This document shows, in pieces, positions 37,290 through 49,406 of a stretch of DNA of 64,000 nt. The DNA comes from Cryptomeria japonica (Eukaryota; Streptophyta; Pinopsida; Cupressales; Cupressaceae). How positions within the stretch are numbered: position 1 is the stretch's first letter; every line of letters begins with the position of its first letter. The notes under the pieces were generated by a model. The model was not told the DNA's origin and ran no database searches. It saw only the letters and a list, made by a program, of their open reading frames with translations. The position numbers and the translations under genes are program-made. The DNA is taken from assembly GCF_030272615.1 (NCBI RefSeq), contig NC_081407.1, positions 144,400,897-144,464,896 on the forward strand. Direction: 5' to 3'.

Positions 37290-38698
37290 TATGTAGTGGA
37301 TGTGATCGCAACAACTAGTTTGATATTCCCATAGTGCTGATTCAATTGAACGTGCCAATCATGACCGGCATCATTGACTGTCTTCTTTAGGATTCTTAAT
37401 ATGTTCTTATTTGATGCTTCAGCCTAACCATTGCCTTGTGGGTAATAGGGAGTGGAAAAGCGGTGTTGGATGTGAAATTTCTCATAGAGTTCACAGACAT
37501 CTTGATTTTTGAAAGGAAGACCGTTATCTATGATGATGGACATGGGTACACCATACCGGCAGATGATGTAATTGAGGATGAATGAGGTGATTTTCTTGCC
37601 GGTAACTTGGGTAAGTGGAACAACTTCGATCCACTTTGTGAAGTATTCGGTGGCGGTAATAATGAATTTATGGCCATTGGATGAAGATGGATGGATTTTA
37701 CCCACAAGGTCAAGGCCCCATTGACAAAAAGGCCATGGTGTTGTGATGGGTTGCAATTCTTGTGCCGGTGCATGTATTAGGTCTCCATGAACTTGACATT
37801 TCTTGCACTTCCTGACAAAGTAGTAGGAGTCTTTTTCCATAGATGGCCAATAGTATCCATTGCGTAGGAGTTTCTTGGCTAGTGACAGACCGCTTGCATG
37901 CATTCCACAAATTCCTTCATGTACCTCTTCCAAGGCCTTTGTTATCTCATCTTGTTCCAGACATTGAAGGAGAGTACCATCAAGACTGCATTGGTATAGG
38001 GTTTCGGTGATAATGGTATATCGAGTAGTTTGGCAAATGAAGGTTTTACGTTGGTTATTTGATTGGTTAGGAGGAAGGGTGTGATTGTGGAGATAGGTGT
38101 AGAACTCACCGTACCATGGGGATTCATAACCGACAAGGCGACATATCATCTCGGATTCAGGGATATCATAAGCGGGAATCCAAAGTTGTTCTACCAAGAA
38201 CTTGTAGCGTGTTGAATTATGTGGAAGATCTAGGAGAGATGCGATAGTAGCCATAGCATCAGCAGCTCGATTCTGATCTCTTGGTATCTGCTCAAAGGTG
38301 ATTCTAGTAAATGATGCCTTTAGACTATCCACCATTTGCTTGTATGGCATGAGTTTATCATCCTTGGTCTGATATTCATCAGTTGCTTGTCGAATGACCA
38401 GTTGTGAGTCACCATATACTTGTAGTTCTTGTAATTTCCATTGTACGGCTAGCCTGAGTCCTGTGATCAAGGCCTCATACTCTGCTATGTTGTTTGTGCA
38501 TGGAAATGTGAGCCTATAAGACTTCGGGATGTTGTTACCTTGAGGTGTGATAAACAGAATACCTGCCCCCGAGCCATGCCTAGTGTATGAACCATCAAAG
38601 TATAGTTTCCATGGTTGTGTTGTTGTGATCATGAATATCTCTTCATTTGGAAAATTGGAAATGAGAGGATGATCGCCTATGAGTGGTGCTTCGGCCAA
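37290..38698 (-). pseudogene. Tat aRNase H and integrase (424-aa open frame, then a stop)
   Basis: The N-terminal 160 residues are the archaeal-type second RNase H: WKLYFDGSYT (Asp), NNIAEYEALITGL (Glu), LQVYGDSQLVIRQ (Asp) and NRAADAMATIA (Asp), all four catalytic acids present. Integrase follows: an HHCC-like region ending RKCKKCQVHGD, core Asp in WGLDLVGKI, Asp in IIIDNGLPF. Immediately after YYPQGNG the frame stops with TAG where the family has Gln, just before the catalytic Glu, which lies in the AEASNKN block beyond the stop. The rest of integrase fades out by about 37290. Confidence 0.9.
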
Positions 38699-39916
38699 CT
38701 AATCTGCAATAACTTGACCTTTGATAGCTTTACGGTCTACATACTTGATGTCAAATTCACTTAGAATCATCACCCATTTGGCCAAGCGGCCTTTCAATGC
38801 TGCTTTGCTAAGTAAATACTTGAGTGGATCAATCTTTGCAATGAGTTGGACCTTGTGTGTTAACAAATAGCGCCTCAATTTAGTGGCTGCCAAGATTACC
38901 GCTAGGCAAGCTCGCTCAATAGTGTAATTGAATTCATAGCCCACCAGTGTACGAGAAATGTAGTAAACAACACATTCTTTCCCTTCTACATTATGTTGTG
39001 CCAATAGTAAACCTAATGTTGTACTTGTTGCTGAGATATAGAGTAATAATGGTCTACTTGGATTTGGTGGGATCAACAATGGCATATTCATGAGATAATC
39101 TTTAAGCATCTGGAATGCTTGCTGGCATCTGGTATCCCATTGAAAGTGGATGTTTTTGTGGAGTAGATGTGTAAAGGGGTGACACTTATTTGCCAGTTGT
39201 GCAATGAATCTTCGGATGGATTGTAGCCATCCTTGTAATGTCCTTAGCTGACTGATGTTCTTTGGTGGTGGCATGTCCATGATTGCTTTTATCTTGTTTG
39301 GGTCGACCTCAATACCTTTGCTTGAGACAATGTATCCTAGAAGCTTCCTAGAGGTTACTCCAAAGACACATTTCTTTGGGTTGAGTCGAACATGGTATTG
39401 TTCCAGTCTATCAAAGATTTTATCTAATATGTCGAGATGACCTTCTCTGGTGAGTGATTTTGCTAGTAAGTCATCAACATAATCTTCCATCATAGTATGC
39501 ATCATGTCATGGAAGATGGTGGTCATTGCTTGTTGATAGGTTGCTCCTGCATTCTTGAGACCGAAAGGCATTACATTCCAGTAATATGTGCCCCATGGAC
39601 ATGTGAAGATTGTCTTATGTTGATTCTCTGGTGCGATCTTTATTTGATTATACCCTGAAAAGCCATCCATGAGTGAAGGCATGGCATGGCCTGCTGTCAG
39701 ATCTACTATGATGTCGATATTTGGTAGGGGAAAGTCATCCTTAGGACATGCCTTATTCAAATCTCTAAAGTCAGTACAAATGTGGATGCCCCCTTTTGGT
39801 TTTCCGACAGGAACAATGTTGGAGATCCAGTCTGCATAATCAATTGGTCTAATGAAACCAACATCTAGGAGTTTCTTGAGTTTTGTTTTGACTAATATTG
39901 CAATCTGAGGATGCAT
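38699..39916 (-). pseudogene. Tat reverse transcriptase and first RNase H (405-aa open frame)
   Basis: RT blocks are complete: IHICTDFRDLNKACPKDDFP, DGFSGYNQIKIA, MPFGLKNAGATYQ and MEDYVDDLLAKS (YVDD active site). The first RNase H follows (LLYISATSTTLGLLLAQ, then CVVYYISRTLVGYEFNYTIE and KYVDRKAIKGQ), but the first catalytic Asp position reads Ser/Ala. The loss fits the Tat pattern in which the second RNase H carries the activity. The start is inside pol; RT normally begins further upstream, across stops near 39917-40159. Confidence 0.9.
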
Positions 39917-40159
39917 CTTGCAAAGCTTCTGCTTGACAGGTTTGGCTCAATCTGCTACAGTGAGGTGATGCATGACTAAATCAGGATCAAGTCTGGGCAT
40001 GTCTGCATATGACCATGCAAAGTTGATCTAATGCTTTTGAAAGAACTCTACAAACTTGGGTTGTTCCTCTGGAGTTAAAAGAGATTGCAGATGTATGAGT
40101 TGAGGAGTTTCAGGAGTCCCCACATTGTATTCTTTGGTTTCTTCAATGAGAATCATTGA

Positions 40160-41494
40160 TCATTCCCGTTGTGTGCTATAGGGAAGGATGTCAAACCTTT
40201 CATCCTCAGGTGCCTTAGAGAGGTTTTCATCGTTGGATACACTCTTTCTCTTTACTTTTGTTGAATCAAATAGTGCCACGGTGTGGTTTTCACTAGAAGA
40301 TCCATGTTTTATTGTTATATTTTTGCAGTTGAAAGGTTTGGCATCCGCTCCGAAGTATGCTGCGCTATTAAGTTCTATGGCGAATCTAGCTTTGTGATCC
40401 CTGCTTGGTAGGTTATCCCTTAATTCCAAAAAGTCAATGATGGCCTCATCATTTTGGAAGAGGTCAAGACATGGGGGATTTGGTTGGTTCCATTCGATGA
40501 GTTTAGGATGGATAATGGGAATTACTTCATCGATTAGGTTAAGTTCGTTAGACATATCAGTGAGGGTTAAGACATTATGGTGAAGGTCATTGATGGTACT
40601 CTCCCTGTCAGAATCAGGCGTTGGATGAGACGTAGGGTCTGTGGAAGATGTTTCCAGCTCAAGAACCCAAGAAGTCTTTATTTGTGCTTCTTCGTAAACA
40701 GGGATGTCTTTGCGGGGTGGAGGTATCAATGTGTCTTCCTCATCTGAAGTGTTAAGCTATATGGAATCAAATTCCCATTCATGTGAGTTGGTCTCTAAAT
40801 CACTTTCCAGTATCTGATTTCTATACCATACTGGGATGTCCTTTGTGTTAAATACTGCAGGTGTGATCGGTGCTGCAGGAAGGATGATGGGGATCAAAGA
40901 ATCTGATACGGGTAGTATCGGTAGTGTTGACTTAGTTGCTTCTATTGGAACTGTTGGTGTTGTGGATGCTGCTGCGGGTTCTGATACAGTTGTTGCTTCT
41001 AATGGTGCTTTTGATGTTATTGCTACTGCTGATGGGATTACTGGTTTGTTTGGTGGGATGATTGGCATTGTAGATGGTTGTGTTGGGATTTCAAGCCTCG
41101 GTGGGGCATTTGCAATGGTGTTTGATGTTGCTTTGATAATGAAAGGTGTCCTCTTTACAATAGGCTGATATAGCCATTTGCTGGGTTTTCCTTCGAATCT
41201 GAGCTTAGGAAAGATTGCCTTTTCAAAGCCTAGGCCTGTATTATCTTTGGGCTTTAATTCTGGCAACAATGGCTCATGTCTTCCTTGTTTGCAAGATCCC
41301 AAAGCACTCTGACCATCATAACCCATCCTTTGCATAATGAGGGGGCCTTTTCCATATTGATCTGTGGGAAGTGTAGCTTGCGGCATATCAGTGGTGATGG
41401 GATCTTTATAGATCCATTCCACTAAGTCCTCATCTTTGGTTTCTTCTTCTCGACTCTTCCCAAGGATGAAAGGCGTTAAAGCACATGCTGGCAT
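40160..41494 (-). pseudogene. Tat pol linker with G-patch-like segment
   Basis: Two open frames (41494-40757 and 40729-40160) lie between protease and RT. Residues about 48-90 of the first (genomic 41353-41225) read IMQRMGYDGQSALGSCKQG, then EPLLPE and NTGLGFEK, matching the glycine pattern of a G-patch, an RNA-binding module. The remainder is Pro/Thr/Ile-rich and then acidic, without known motifs. A stop near 40750 separates the two frames. Confidence 0.65.
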
Positions 41495-41506
41495 GATCAG
41501 TGGTTG

Positions 41507-42350
41507 CTAAAGTAATTGTTGTGGTTTGCCATGTGTTCTAGGAGAAGTGGGCATTTGTCCCACACAAAAGAGTTGACTTAAGTTGTATTCCCTAGGACCT
41601 TCCTCTGCTATTTTCATCTTAAGCTTTTCTTGCTTGGGTATAGGGGTGTTTGAATTGGCAAGAGAGGCTGGACTTATATATGATGTGGAGGAGATGGCTT
41701 CTCTATTATTAGGAATGGTAATCTCTGGTTGATGGCTGATATCATGACAATATGCAAAGGGATTTGCATCGCCCAAGATTGTGATCTCTACACCATTATG
41801 TGGGAACTTGATACATTGATGGTAGGTAGATGGAATGGCTTGCATGGCATGTATCCAAGGTCTTCCTAACAATAGATTGTATGGCAGAGGAAGATCCAGA
41901 ACCTGACAGATGATGTGTTTTAACACAAGGCCCACTCGGATTGGTAGTACCACCACTCCTTTGGAGGAACGCTCTGCATCATCATAGGCCTTGATTGTGA
42001 TCTTCTTACGGGGATCCACTGACTCTATGGCATATCCCAATGCTATGACCAACTGCAATGTATAAATATTCAGGCCTCCTCCATTATCGATCAAGACTCG
42101 CTTGATCCTATGCTGGTTGATAAATCCTTCAATGTGTAGGTTGTTGGAAGGAAGAGTTGTCACTTTCGGAAAAAGTGAGACAAGGGGATGACTTTAGACT
42201 TCCAACCATGGCTTGAAATTGGTCTGTATTCAGGTTTGCAGGGACTGACGCCTCTTGGAGAGCTTGATCCAAGATTGTTTTATGAGATGGAGATAGGCGC
42301 AAGAGCTCTAAAATGGATATAAGCACAGGCGTTTTGTCTAATTGTTCCAC
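41507..42350 (-). pseudogene. Tat aspartic protease region
   Basis: Frame 42163-41507 contains VLIDNGGGLNIY, where DNG stands in place of DSG/DTG, then the beta-strand block PYNLLLGRPWIH typical of Ty3/gypsy retropepsins. A frameshift near 42150 separates it from the preceding linker. With Asn at the second position of the active-site triplet, activity is doubtful. Confidence 0.75.
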
Positions 42351-42457
42351 AATATTGTACTGCTTTGGTATGGAGGTGGTGCCTTATGGAGCTGCCTTTA
42401 TGGTAACCTTGCCGCGGTGTGTAACAACATTGCAATTTGAGCTGGGATTCTTGATGG

Positions 42458-44125
42458 TTATAGTTGCAACTTGTCACTGGCATCATACAGGTGATTTACA
42501 GTATAATTATATGTAGCCTGCGTATAATCAGTGGTATCAGTGCCTCTCCTGGAAGTGGAAGGATCCCTTTGATCTTGTGATGGAAGCGAATTTTTGAACA
42601 TCAGATGATCATTGTTTGTTGTTTTTGGGTCATGCCCTTCGATTTCAATTTCACCTCGGTCAATAAGATCCAGAATAAGATCTTTCAATCTGTGACAATT
42701 ACTTGTCTTGTGTCCTCTCCCTTGGTGGAAATCACAATGTTTAGTATCTCTCCACCATGCAGGTTTGACCTGAGGCTCATAGTTTGATGTTTTAGGTAGA
42801 GTGACCAAATTTTGAGAAATTAGTTGTCGCAATACTATTTCGATGGGTTCTCCTAAGGGAGTGTATGTTCATTCTTGTTTTTGCTGATGAGGTCTAGGTT
42901 CATTGTGAGATGTGATGCGACCTTGATTTGAAGGAACATTTGTGTTAGTCTGAGGTGGAGGATTCTATCCTGCAAATCGAACCACAGATTGTGCACTTTT
43001 GATAGTTCTGGCATCCACAACCCCATCGTTGATGATATTCTTATTTTTGTTCCAGAAGCTTGGTTTGTCACTATTGAAGTGTGGGCGAGGACCATCCTTT
43101 GGTTCATTATAGATTTTGATAAGTCCTTTCTTGATGAGGGCCCGCTCACATTTCAAGCCCTTGGTGATCATGTCATTAAAGGAGTTTGTGTCTTTGACAT
43201 CCAGGTGAAACTCCATTTCTTTGTTTAAGTTGGAAATGAATATTTCCACTAGTTCTCATTCAGGTAACTGAAGAGAACGTTTGCTAAACATTTGACACCA
43301 TCGTTGCAGGAATATTGAGAATAGTTTACCTAGTTTTTGTTTAGTGTTGCACAGATCAGCCATGGTGATGTTGCATTCAATGTTATGAGAGTAATGTGCC
43401 AAGAACTTTTGAATTAGTTCTTCAAAGGTCCTAATGCCACCTAGTAACTAGGAAAACCATGATGTGGTTTTTCCTCCCAAGCTTTGGGGAAAAAGTCGCA
43501 TTAGGAATGTGTCTTCATATGCCACTTCGAGGCAAGTGGAATGAAATTCTCTGACATGATCGCTAGGATCCCCCTTTCCTCTATATTTTTTGAATTTGGG
43601 TGTTTCGAATCCTCGTGGAAAGGGTGCCATATAAAGATTCTTATCAAAGGGATAGGGACATATGTCATTGAGTGAGAATTGGTTAGTCTTTACACCACTA
43701 TGAAGTTGTTGGGCGAGATTTTCAACTTGTTGCCGCAACATCTCCATTTCATTTGGGGGAGGTGGTGGTGGGTTACCTCGAGGAATGTTATATCTGATGG
43801 GATCTCTACCTCTTTCTTCTTCATGACGACTTTGTCATTCTGATGCTTATCTTAATTGGGCAAGATCAAAGTCAGAGGGGAGTTTGGCTCCTTCTTGAGC
43901 GAGCTTTAAAAAGTGAGCATCTGCATTGCTCCTGAGTATTTCGTCAAAAAGTCTGTTAAAGAGAGGGTTATGCTGGGCCCTTTCTATTGTTGCCAAAGTA
44001 GGAGTACTTGGGTTGTCGTCATTCGCATTTCCTCCAAGTGCTTCTTGAAATTCATTGATGTTTTCCTCCTCTTCTTCTTCGATTTATGCTTCTCGTTGCC
44101 TTGAGTGTGATTGGGTGTGAGCCAT
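42458..44125 (-). pseudogene. Tat Gag, broken
   Basis: A start at 44125 (MAHTQSHSRQREA) leads through broken frames to 43747-43448, which holds APFPRGFETPKFKKYRGKG and DPSDHVREF, the conserved entry of Tat Gag. Frame 42832-42458 has HCDFHQGRGHKTSNCHRLK, the zinc-binding block of this clade. Several stops and shifts lie between (near 43447 and 42850-43250). Confidence 0.8.
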
Positions 44126-46783
44126 TTTGTTTACAAGTTTTTGTTGAAGTTGAGCGAAAATGATGATGAGTTGTTGATGAAATGAAAGATTGATGTTTGG
44201 TGAATTGTGTTGCATGTAAATCTCTAGCACTTTAAAGGTAGATGTAACTGAAATTCTTTCTTTGAATTGCTTGTTTGTTTGATAAGGTTTGATGTGATAA
44301 GGTGTAGAGAAATCTGAGATGTGTTACAGATTTAACTACCTAGTAATGAGATGATTCACTCATGAACTAGTTTTAATCTGCGTAGATGTGTTTCTTAGGA
44401 TGAACTTATCCTAGATGTAGAAACAATCTAAAAAGTCATGTGATGTGTTTGATTCAAACAATATCTAAAAGAGAACTTAGGACAAGAACCTCTTAATGTT
44501 TTGAGAGTTGGAACGGATTGATGATGAAGTGATGATGTATGAGTGAGATAATGGATGAAATGTTTTAACTTCAATAAAAGCTTTGTGTCACAAATAGAAC
44601 AAATTCTACCTCTTCCCTTTCAGGCGTTGGTGGCGTTTCTCGAGTTATGTTGTATGTGATACAAACGTTTGGGAAGAAGTTGGGATTAATCTTGCCTCGG
44701 TTTTTGTGATAACTCAAAGCTCTATATTGCATAAAAGCTTCACGGTTTAATGATTCTGAATCAAATTCGTTTGTTTTGCCTTGAAGGTAGAGACGCATGT
44801 GACGTAGAAAAACTCTATGAGAGACAAAGATTTGTCTATTGAGATAGAATAATTTCCTCCTTTTGATTAAAGCCTTTGAGCTCAATGGTCTTCTTTTCAA
44901 GTTGATGTTCTGATGATGATTCTTCTTTTGCAAGATGTGAAGAATGGTCATAAAGTTTGATACTTTTCTTGTTTTGTTCTTAATCTTTTTGGTTGTTTTT
45001 GAAAGATGTTTGGTTGGATGAATACTTGTTTTGGAATTGATTATTTTTTTTATTCTTCTTTGACAAGAAAACAAAGCAAGCACACAAACACAAGAATGTT
45101 GCCTTAAAAGGCACAAATGAGTATGGGTCTAGATCAACCCAATCTTTGGACTTTTTATGACCCTTTCCTTTAAGTGTATTTTAGGTGTTTTCTTTCCAAA
45201 GCCTGAAGTTGGCTCAGTTTGTACTTGGTCTTGACTAAAATGAAGACACCTCAAACACTTTGTATCCCTAAGGTCAAATGGCCAATTGTGATAAATTCAG
45301 CCCACATCTTGTTATTTCTTCGACTTTGGTACTACATACCTTATGAATCCCGCTGTGGCAAGTAAGGATGTGATATACTAAGTCTTGCGCGAGTATAAAA
45401 AAATAGATGATCCCTATGATGGGGGAGTCACCACTTTTATCAAGACACAAGTGACTTTTCAAAAAGCTATGTTTCTACTCAAGGAAATATGTAAGGTGAG
45501 TATCTTGGGAGCAAAACCATCTATGCTCTTGCACTGAATTATATCTCAAATATTCTCAATCAATAGAGCAGGTGGGCTACTACTTAAAGGTGTTTAGTAA
45601 TGTTTGATGTTTTTGGACATAAGTTCATTCTGCAGTGACTCACTTAAGAGCCTTGTAACTTGTGGTGGGGCCCATTTGTCCTTTCGGCAAGTTACACTGT
45701 AGGAACAACTATACCCAAGGCTAGAGCTTTCGCTCTCACCCGATTTCTATAGCAGCTTGAAGGATTTACTGCGCGAGGTTGTTCCCAAGAGTGATGTGTC
45801 TCTTGGTAGGCCTCTCCTAAAAAGATAAAAATTTGAGTGTTACTAACACTTTTCTCTTGCACCTAGGACCACGAAAGTCAAGGGAGAGGATAGTGTGTGT
45901 TAGAAGTAGGACCACTCGACCAACTCTTTGCACAAGTGTGCCAAGCACGAAAAACACTTGTTCTTTTTAACTTACCATCGCAATTTGTTCTAACTATTTG
46001 GAGATGTTGCTCCAACAATCATGGTGTTCTTTTTAACCTCAAATGCAAAATTTCAAGTAAACTAGAACTTTGAAAATCTTGGTCAACTTAATTTGAAGCA
46101 CGTATGAAGGAAAAATCGCTTTGCAAAAGTTTGAAACAAGTGGATTGTAAGTTTTATTTGCACCAAAAATTGAAGTGTGGATTGTAAATTTTTGCTTAAG
46201 TTTGATGCTAGAAATGGATTTGTTTTGATTTTAAGCACCAAATGAAAAGTAAAGCCTAAACATGCAATAAACAAAAGTTGTTTTGTTCAATTTTAGAGCA
46301 CCAAACACAAATTTTGATCCTAAGCTTGCAAGAAAGCAAATTTTGTGTTGTTCAATTTTTAAAACACCAAAAAGAAGTTTTTGATTTTTAAGGATGTTGG
46401 TTTTTAGACTTGCACAAGAGACAAATAGTTAGTAAAAACCGAACCTATGGTGGGCTTCCAAGCCTAAGAATTTTTCTTTTTTCGGTTATCGGGTCATTTT
46501 TACAACATTCTGTTACAATAGCGCTACTCTATGTTTAAATAGAAGCACTATTTAACACAAACGTGCTAAAAGAAGAAAAATGACAGGGAAGACAAAAGTG
46601 CTCAAACCATGTCAATAGCGCTAAACTTGGTACAATAGCGCTATTGTAAGAATAATAGCGCTAGAACAACAAGTTTCAATAGTGTTACAACGTGATCAAT
46701 AACGCTAAAGCGTAACCTGTGTGTCAAGTTCAACATTCAAACATGTTAGTTGTCAAATTTTTTTTTTTTTTTAGGTGTTTAGA
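44126..46783 (-). other. Tat-type element 5' leader
   Basis: 2.66 kb between PBS and Gag. A 181-aa open frame (45116-44571) is Lys/His-rich in its first part and has no motif I recognise. The AGCGCTATTG array lies at its 5' end. Nothing else can be supported. Confidence 0.6.
46516..46706 (-). repeat. 9-unit array of the same motif in the opposite orientation
   Basis: Plus-strand caatagcgct and variants (acaaaagtgct, caatagtgtt, caataacgct) end near 46525, 46550, 46566, 46602, 46622, 46642, 46662, 46686 and 46706, mostly 20 bp apart. On the element's own strand they read AGCGCTATTG. They lie in the 5' leader, starting about 80 bp after the PBS. Confidence 0.85.
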
Positions 46784-46801
46784 TTCACGTCGGGTTCACC
46801 A
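46784..46801 (-). promoter_or_regulatory. Tat-type element primer binding site
   Basis: Minus strand TGGTGAACCCGACGTGAA begins two bases after the 5' LTR. It starts with the TGG complementary to a tRNA CCA end and is clearly not the initiator-Met type. I could not name the tRNA from memory. Confidence 0.65.
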
Positions 46802-46803
46802 AA

Positions 46804-48229
46804 TGATTCTCTACAAAAAGGGAAGGTTAGTCAATGATAACCAAACACAAACAAGAAGGAAAGACAATCTGTTAGTGTCAGAAATCACAAACAAAATACT
46901 TTTCTACACAAGCATATCAAAAGAGATATCAAAAGCATGATAAAATATCTAACTAAGAAGGTAAATATGATGAGGCATCTCCAAATACCTCCTAACATGC
47001 TCTTGGTTTCTTCTCCTTTGTTCCTCTCTTCTCCAAGTTTCAAAATAGTGTAGCTCTCAGTAACTTTTTGCACTATGGATGCTTATGGAGGTTTGAGATT
47101 GAAGTATTGCTCTAAATGTAAATAAAGAAGCTAATACTAAGCTATTGATACTAAAATGATTTATTTTATCCAAAATGACAATATATGAGTTGATTATGCT
47201 AAAATGCTCTCTCCAAATGCCTATAGCTTAAATGCATACAATTTTTTCAGGATCTGGATTATGAAGAAATGGGCTCTATTTATAGGAAAAATGGAGCAAT
47301 GGATGGTTGAGATTGAGTAATCTCAACAAGGGTCAGGATTGAATGATTTGAGATCCATGTGAGGGCTTTCAACCCAATCACAGGAAGACAAGTTTCAATG
47401 TGAGATAGGTTGTGAGGAGAGGGAATAAGCATTAAATGCTTGACATGACCTGGGAGTTAACTTGGGGGTTAGGGTCAAGGTTGGGTTGAGTAAATAAATT
47501 CTTTATTCAAAGAATAAAGCTTTTATCCAATGGATAAACTCTTGTGCAAAGGCAAACGGGATAAACATGGTCAAAGCAATAAATGCTTGAGGAGACACAT
47601 GAGTGCAAGTTGAAATAACCATAAATGGTTATGTAAGAGCCATTAATGGTTATGTAAGAGCCAATAGTGGTTTTGGAAGACTTTGGAGGTTAAATTGTTG
47701 AACACACAAAGCATTAAATGTTTTTCAAAGAATTTGAAGTCTTTGAGAAGTGACTCCAAGTTGCTTAGGAATGTGACAATAATTAGGAGATGGATTAGGC
47801 TAATTAGGAAGGGGTTAGAAGAATCTAGAAGGGGATTAGATTTGCAAGTGAGTTTGGTGGGTGAGGGAAAATATGATTTTTATTTAAAATAAAATTCATT
47901 TATTTCAATAAATAGGTGCAAGTTGCATTTGCAGGAAAATGCAAGTTGGGGGGGGGGAGGGAGTAAATGATTTAAATAAATGTTTCATTTAATTTATTTA
48001 AAAGAGGAAAATGGTTAAATGAAATAAATAGGATTTATTCATTTAATTGATTGTGAGTTTGGTTTAATGAATGAATTAAAATAAATTGAATAATTTATTT
48101 AATTAATAGGAGAATGTTTGAAGATGAATTAATTAAATATTATTTTAATTAACTGATGGCTAGAGGATTTTTAATCAAATAAATATGAAATATTCATTTA
48201 ATTAAAATGGACAGGATTATGTGACTACA
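46804..48229 (-). repeat. Tat-type element 5' LTR
   Basis: Colinear with 30541-31958 over its whole length. A minus-strand open frame at 46885-47073 is repeated at 30622-30810 simply because both are LTR sequence. Confidence 0.92.
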
Positions 48230-48234
48230 AATAT

Positions 48235-48298
48235 TATTGGAGATATTCCTGGAGAACTACAACTACTCACATATTTGAGTTATTTCAACATATCTTAT
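48235..48298 (+). pseudogene. LRR receptor-like protein pseudogene, piece 3
   Basis: 64 bp; with the target copy it reads NIIGDIPGELQLLTYLSYFN, the last LRR. It is in frame with piece 2 when the Tat element and one aatat are removed, and is bounded on the right by the second gypsy element, with target copy cttat at 48294-48298. Confidence 0.88.
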
Positions 48299-49347
48299 TG
48301 TTCACTTTATTTTTTCGTCGATTTAGGTTTTCAGCGGGCCCGGTTGTTTTCGCTTTTTAGCCAGCAGTGCAGAGCATGTAGGACACTTGGTGGCATGACG
48401 TAGCTCCCTCGGTTCATCTTTGGCATCTAGTTTTTGAAGCAGCGCAGGGGTGACAAATGGCAGTGTGTGCTGACTATTTTTGGCGGGCCCACTTGTTAAT
48501 GCAGTATGCGAGCGGTTTCTTGCAGTTATGTCTTTTTCTGCAGCTCGTTCACGGTTAGCAGAATCTTTTCAGGTCATGGTAGCTTGTAGACCATTATGGG
48601 CGAAAAGTGGAATTTCAGGGGTCGTTTTGCTGGGTGTGACCTCTGTAGCGACACGACATGTTTTCTGTTCAGAAGGGGCTATACCATTTTGGCGTTTCGG
48701 GGAGCTGTTTTTAGAAGCGAAGGCCTCTTTAAATGTTGTTTTTTCCCTTGTGTAGGGGGTTCAGAACTTTTTTTTAAAAAGGAAAATCTAGTTTGCTAAG
48801 TAGGAGTTTTTGTTTCCAGCCTTTAAAACTATTTTGGTTTTGCTAGAAGAAGGTTATTCAAATTGTGCCCACGACCTTTATGATGCCTCTTTCAGTATGC
48901 TATTAATGGTGATTTCTATGCTATTGTGTTGAAATTCTAATAACTTTTGGAATATTTCTATCCAAGACTTCACTAATTAAACTATGTTTCCATACTTGTT
49001 ATCTGGTGAATGTGTGATGAATGTTTCCTTATGTTTTCAAGTAAATCTGGTTGTAGCTTTTGATTATGTTCTTGATCCAGACTTGTAGATTGTTGAATGG
49101 ACTTATAGAAGTTATATATGTTTCTTAATTTATGTTGGTTCATTATCTCTTAATGATCTGGCATATCGCCCAAGTATTTTAGTGTTACTTTTAAAGGGCA
49201 TTTGTTTCTTTCCCCTTTCCTCAAAACCCAAAGAAGAGTCGGCTTCTTAATCCCAGAGGTCATTCAGTGTCTCCTGCGCAAATTGGTCCCCCAACACTGA
49301 ATTTCCCATAAGGTTGTTTGTTTCCAAAGCAAATTTTAGGGTCAACA
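48299..49347 (+). repeat. 5' LTR of the second gypsy element
   Basis: Begins TGTTCACTTTA and ends GGGTCAACA, colinear with 61072-62121. Moderately GC-rich compared with its surroundings. Confidence 0.92.
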
Positions 49348-49357
49348 GTTCTTTTTC

Positions 49358-49376
49358 TGGCATGCCCGGTGGGACC
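49358..49376 (+). promoter_or_regulatory. Primer binding site of the second gypsy element
   Basis: TGGCATGCCCGGTGGGACC begins 10 bases after the LTR. It starts with TGG and resembles PBSs of large plant gypsy elements; the cognate tRNA was not identified. Confidence 0.6.
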
Positions 49377-49406
49377 GATTATTTTAAACCACATCCCAGC
49401 TAGTTT

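Larger units (their letters stand above)
30541..48229 (-). mobile_element. 17.7-kb Ty3/gypsy element of Tat type, decayed
   Basis: LTRs 30541-31958 (1418 bp, 3') and 46804-48229 (1426 bp, 5') differ at about 4 percent of the first 165 positions. The target copies aatat (30536-30540 and 48230-48234) match perfectly. On the minus strand the order is PBS, long leader, Gag, protease, G-patch-like segment, RT, RNase H, archaeal-type RNase H, integrase, then 5.3 kb of tail with an antisense PMD ORF, then PPT. RT with two RNase H domains before integrase and great length point to the Tat clade, which includes Ogre-like elements. RT-RNase H (405 aa) and aRNase H-integrase (424 aa) are open; other parts have stops. 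Confidence 0.93.

Noticed and set aside
44571-45116. 181-aa frame in the Tat leader as an Ogre-like ORF1
   Set aside because: Position fits the extra ORF before Gag in Ogre elements, but no motif is recognisable and composition is simply Lys/His-rich. I left it as an unassigned frame.
30622-47073. Repeated 62-aa minus-strand frame at 30622-30810 and 46885-47073
   Set aside because: Same position in the two LTRs of the Tat element; not a gene.
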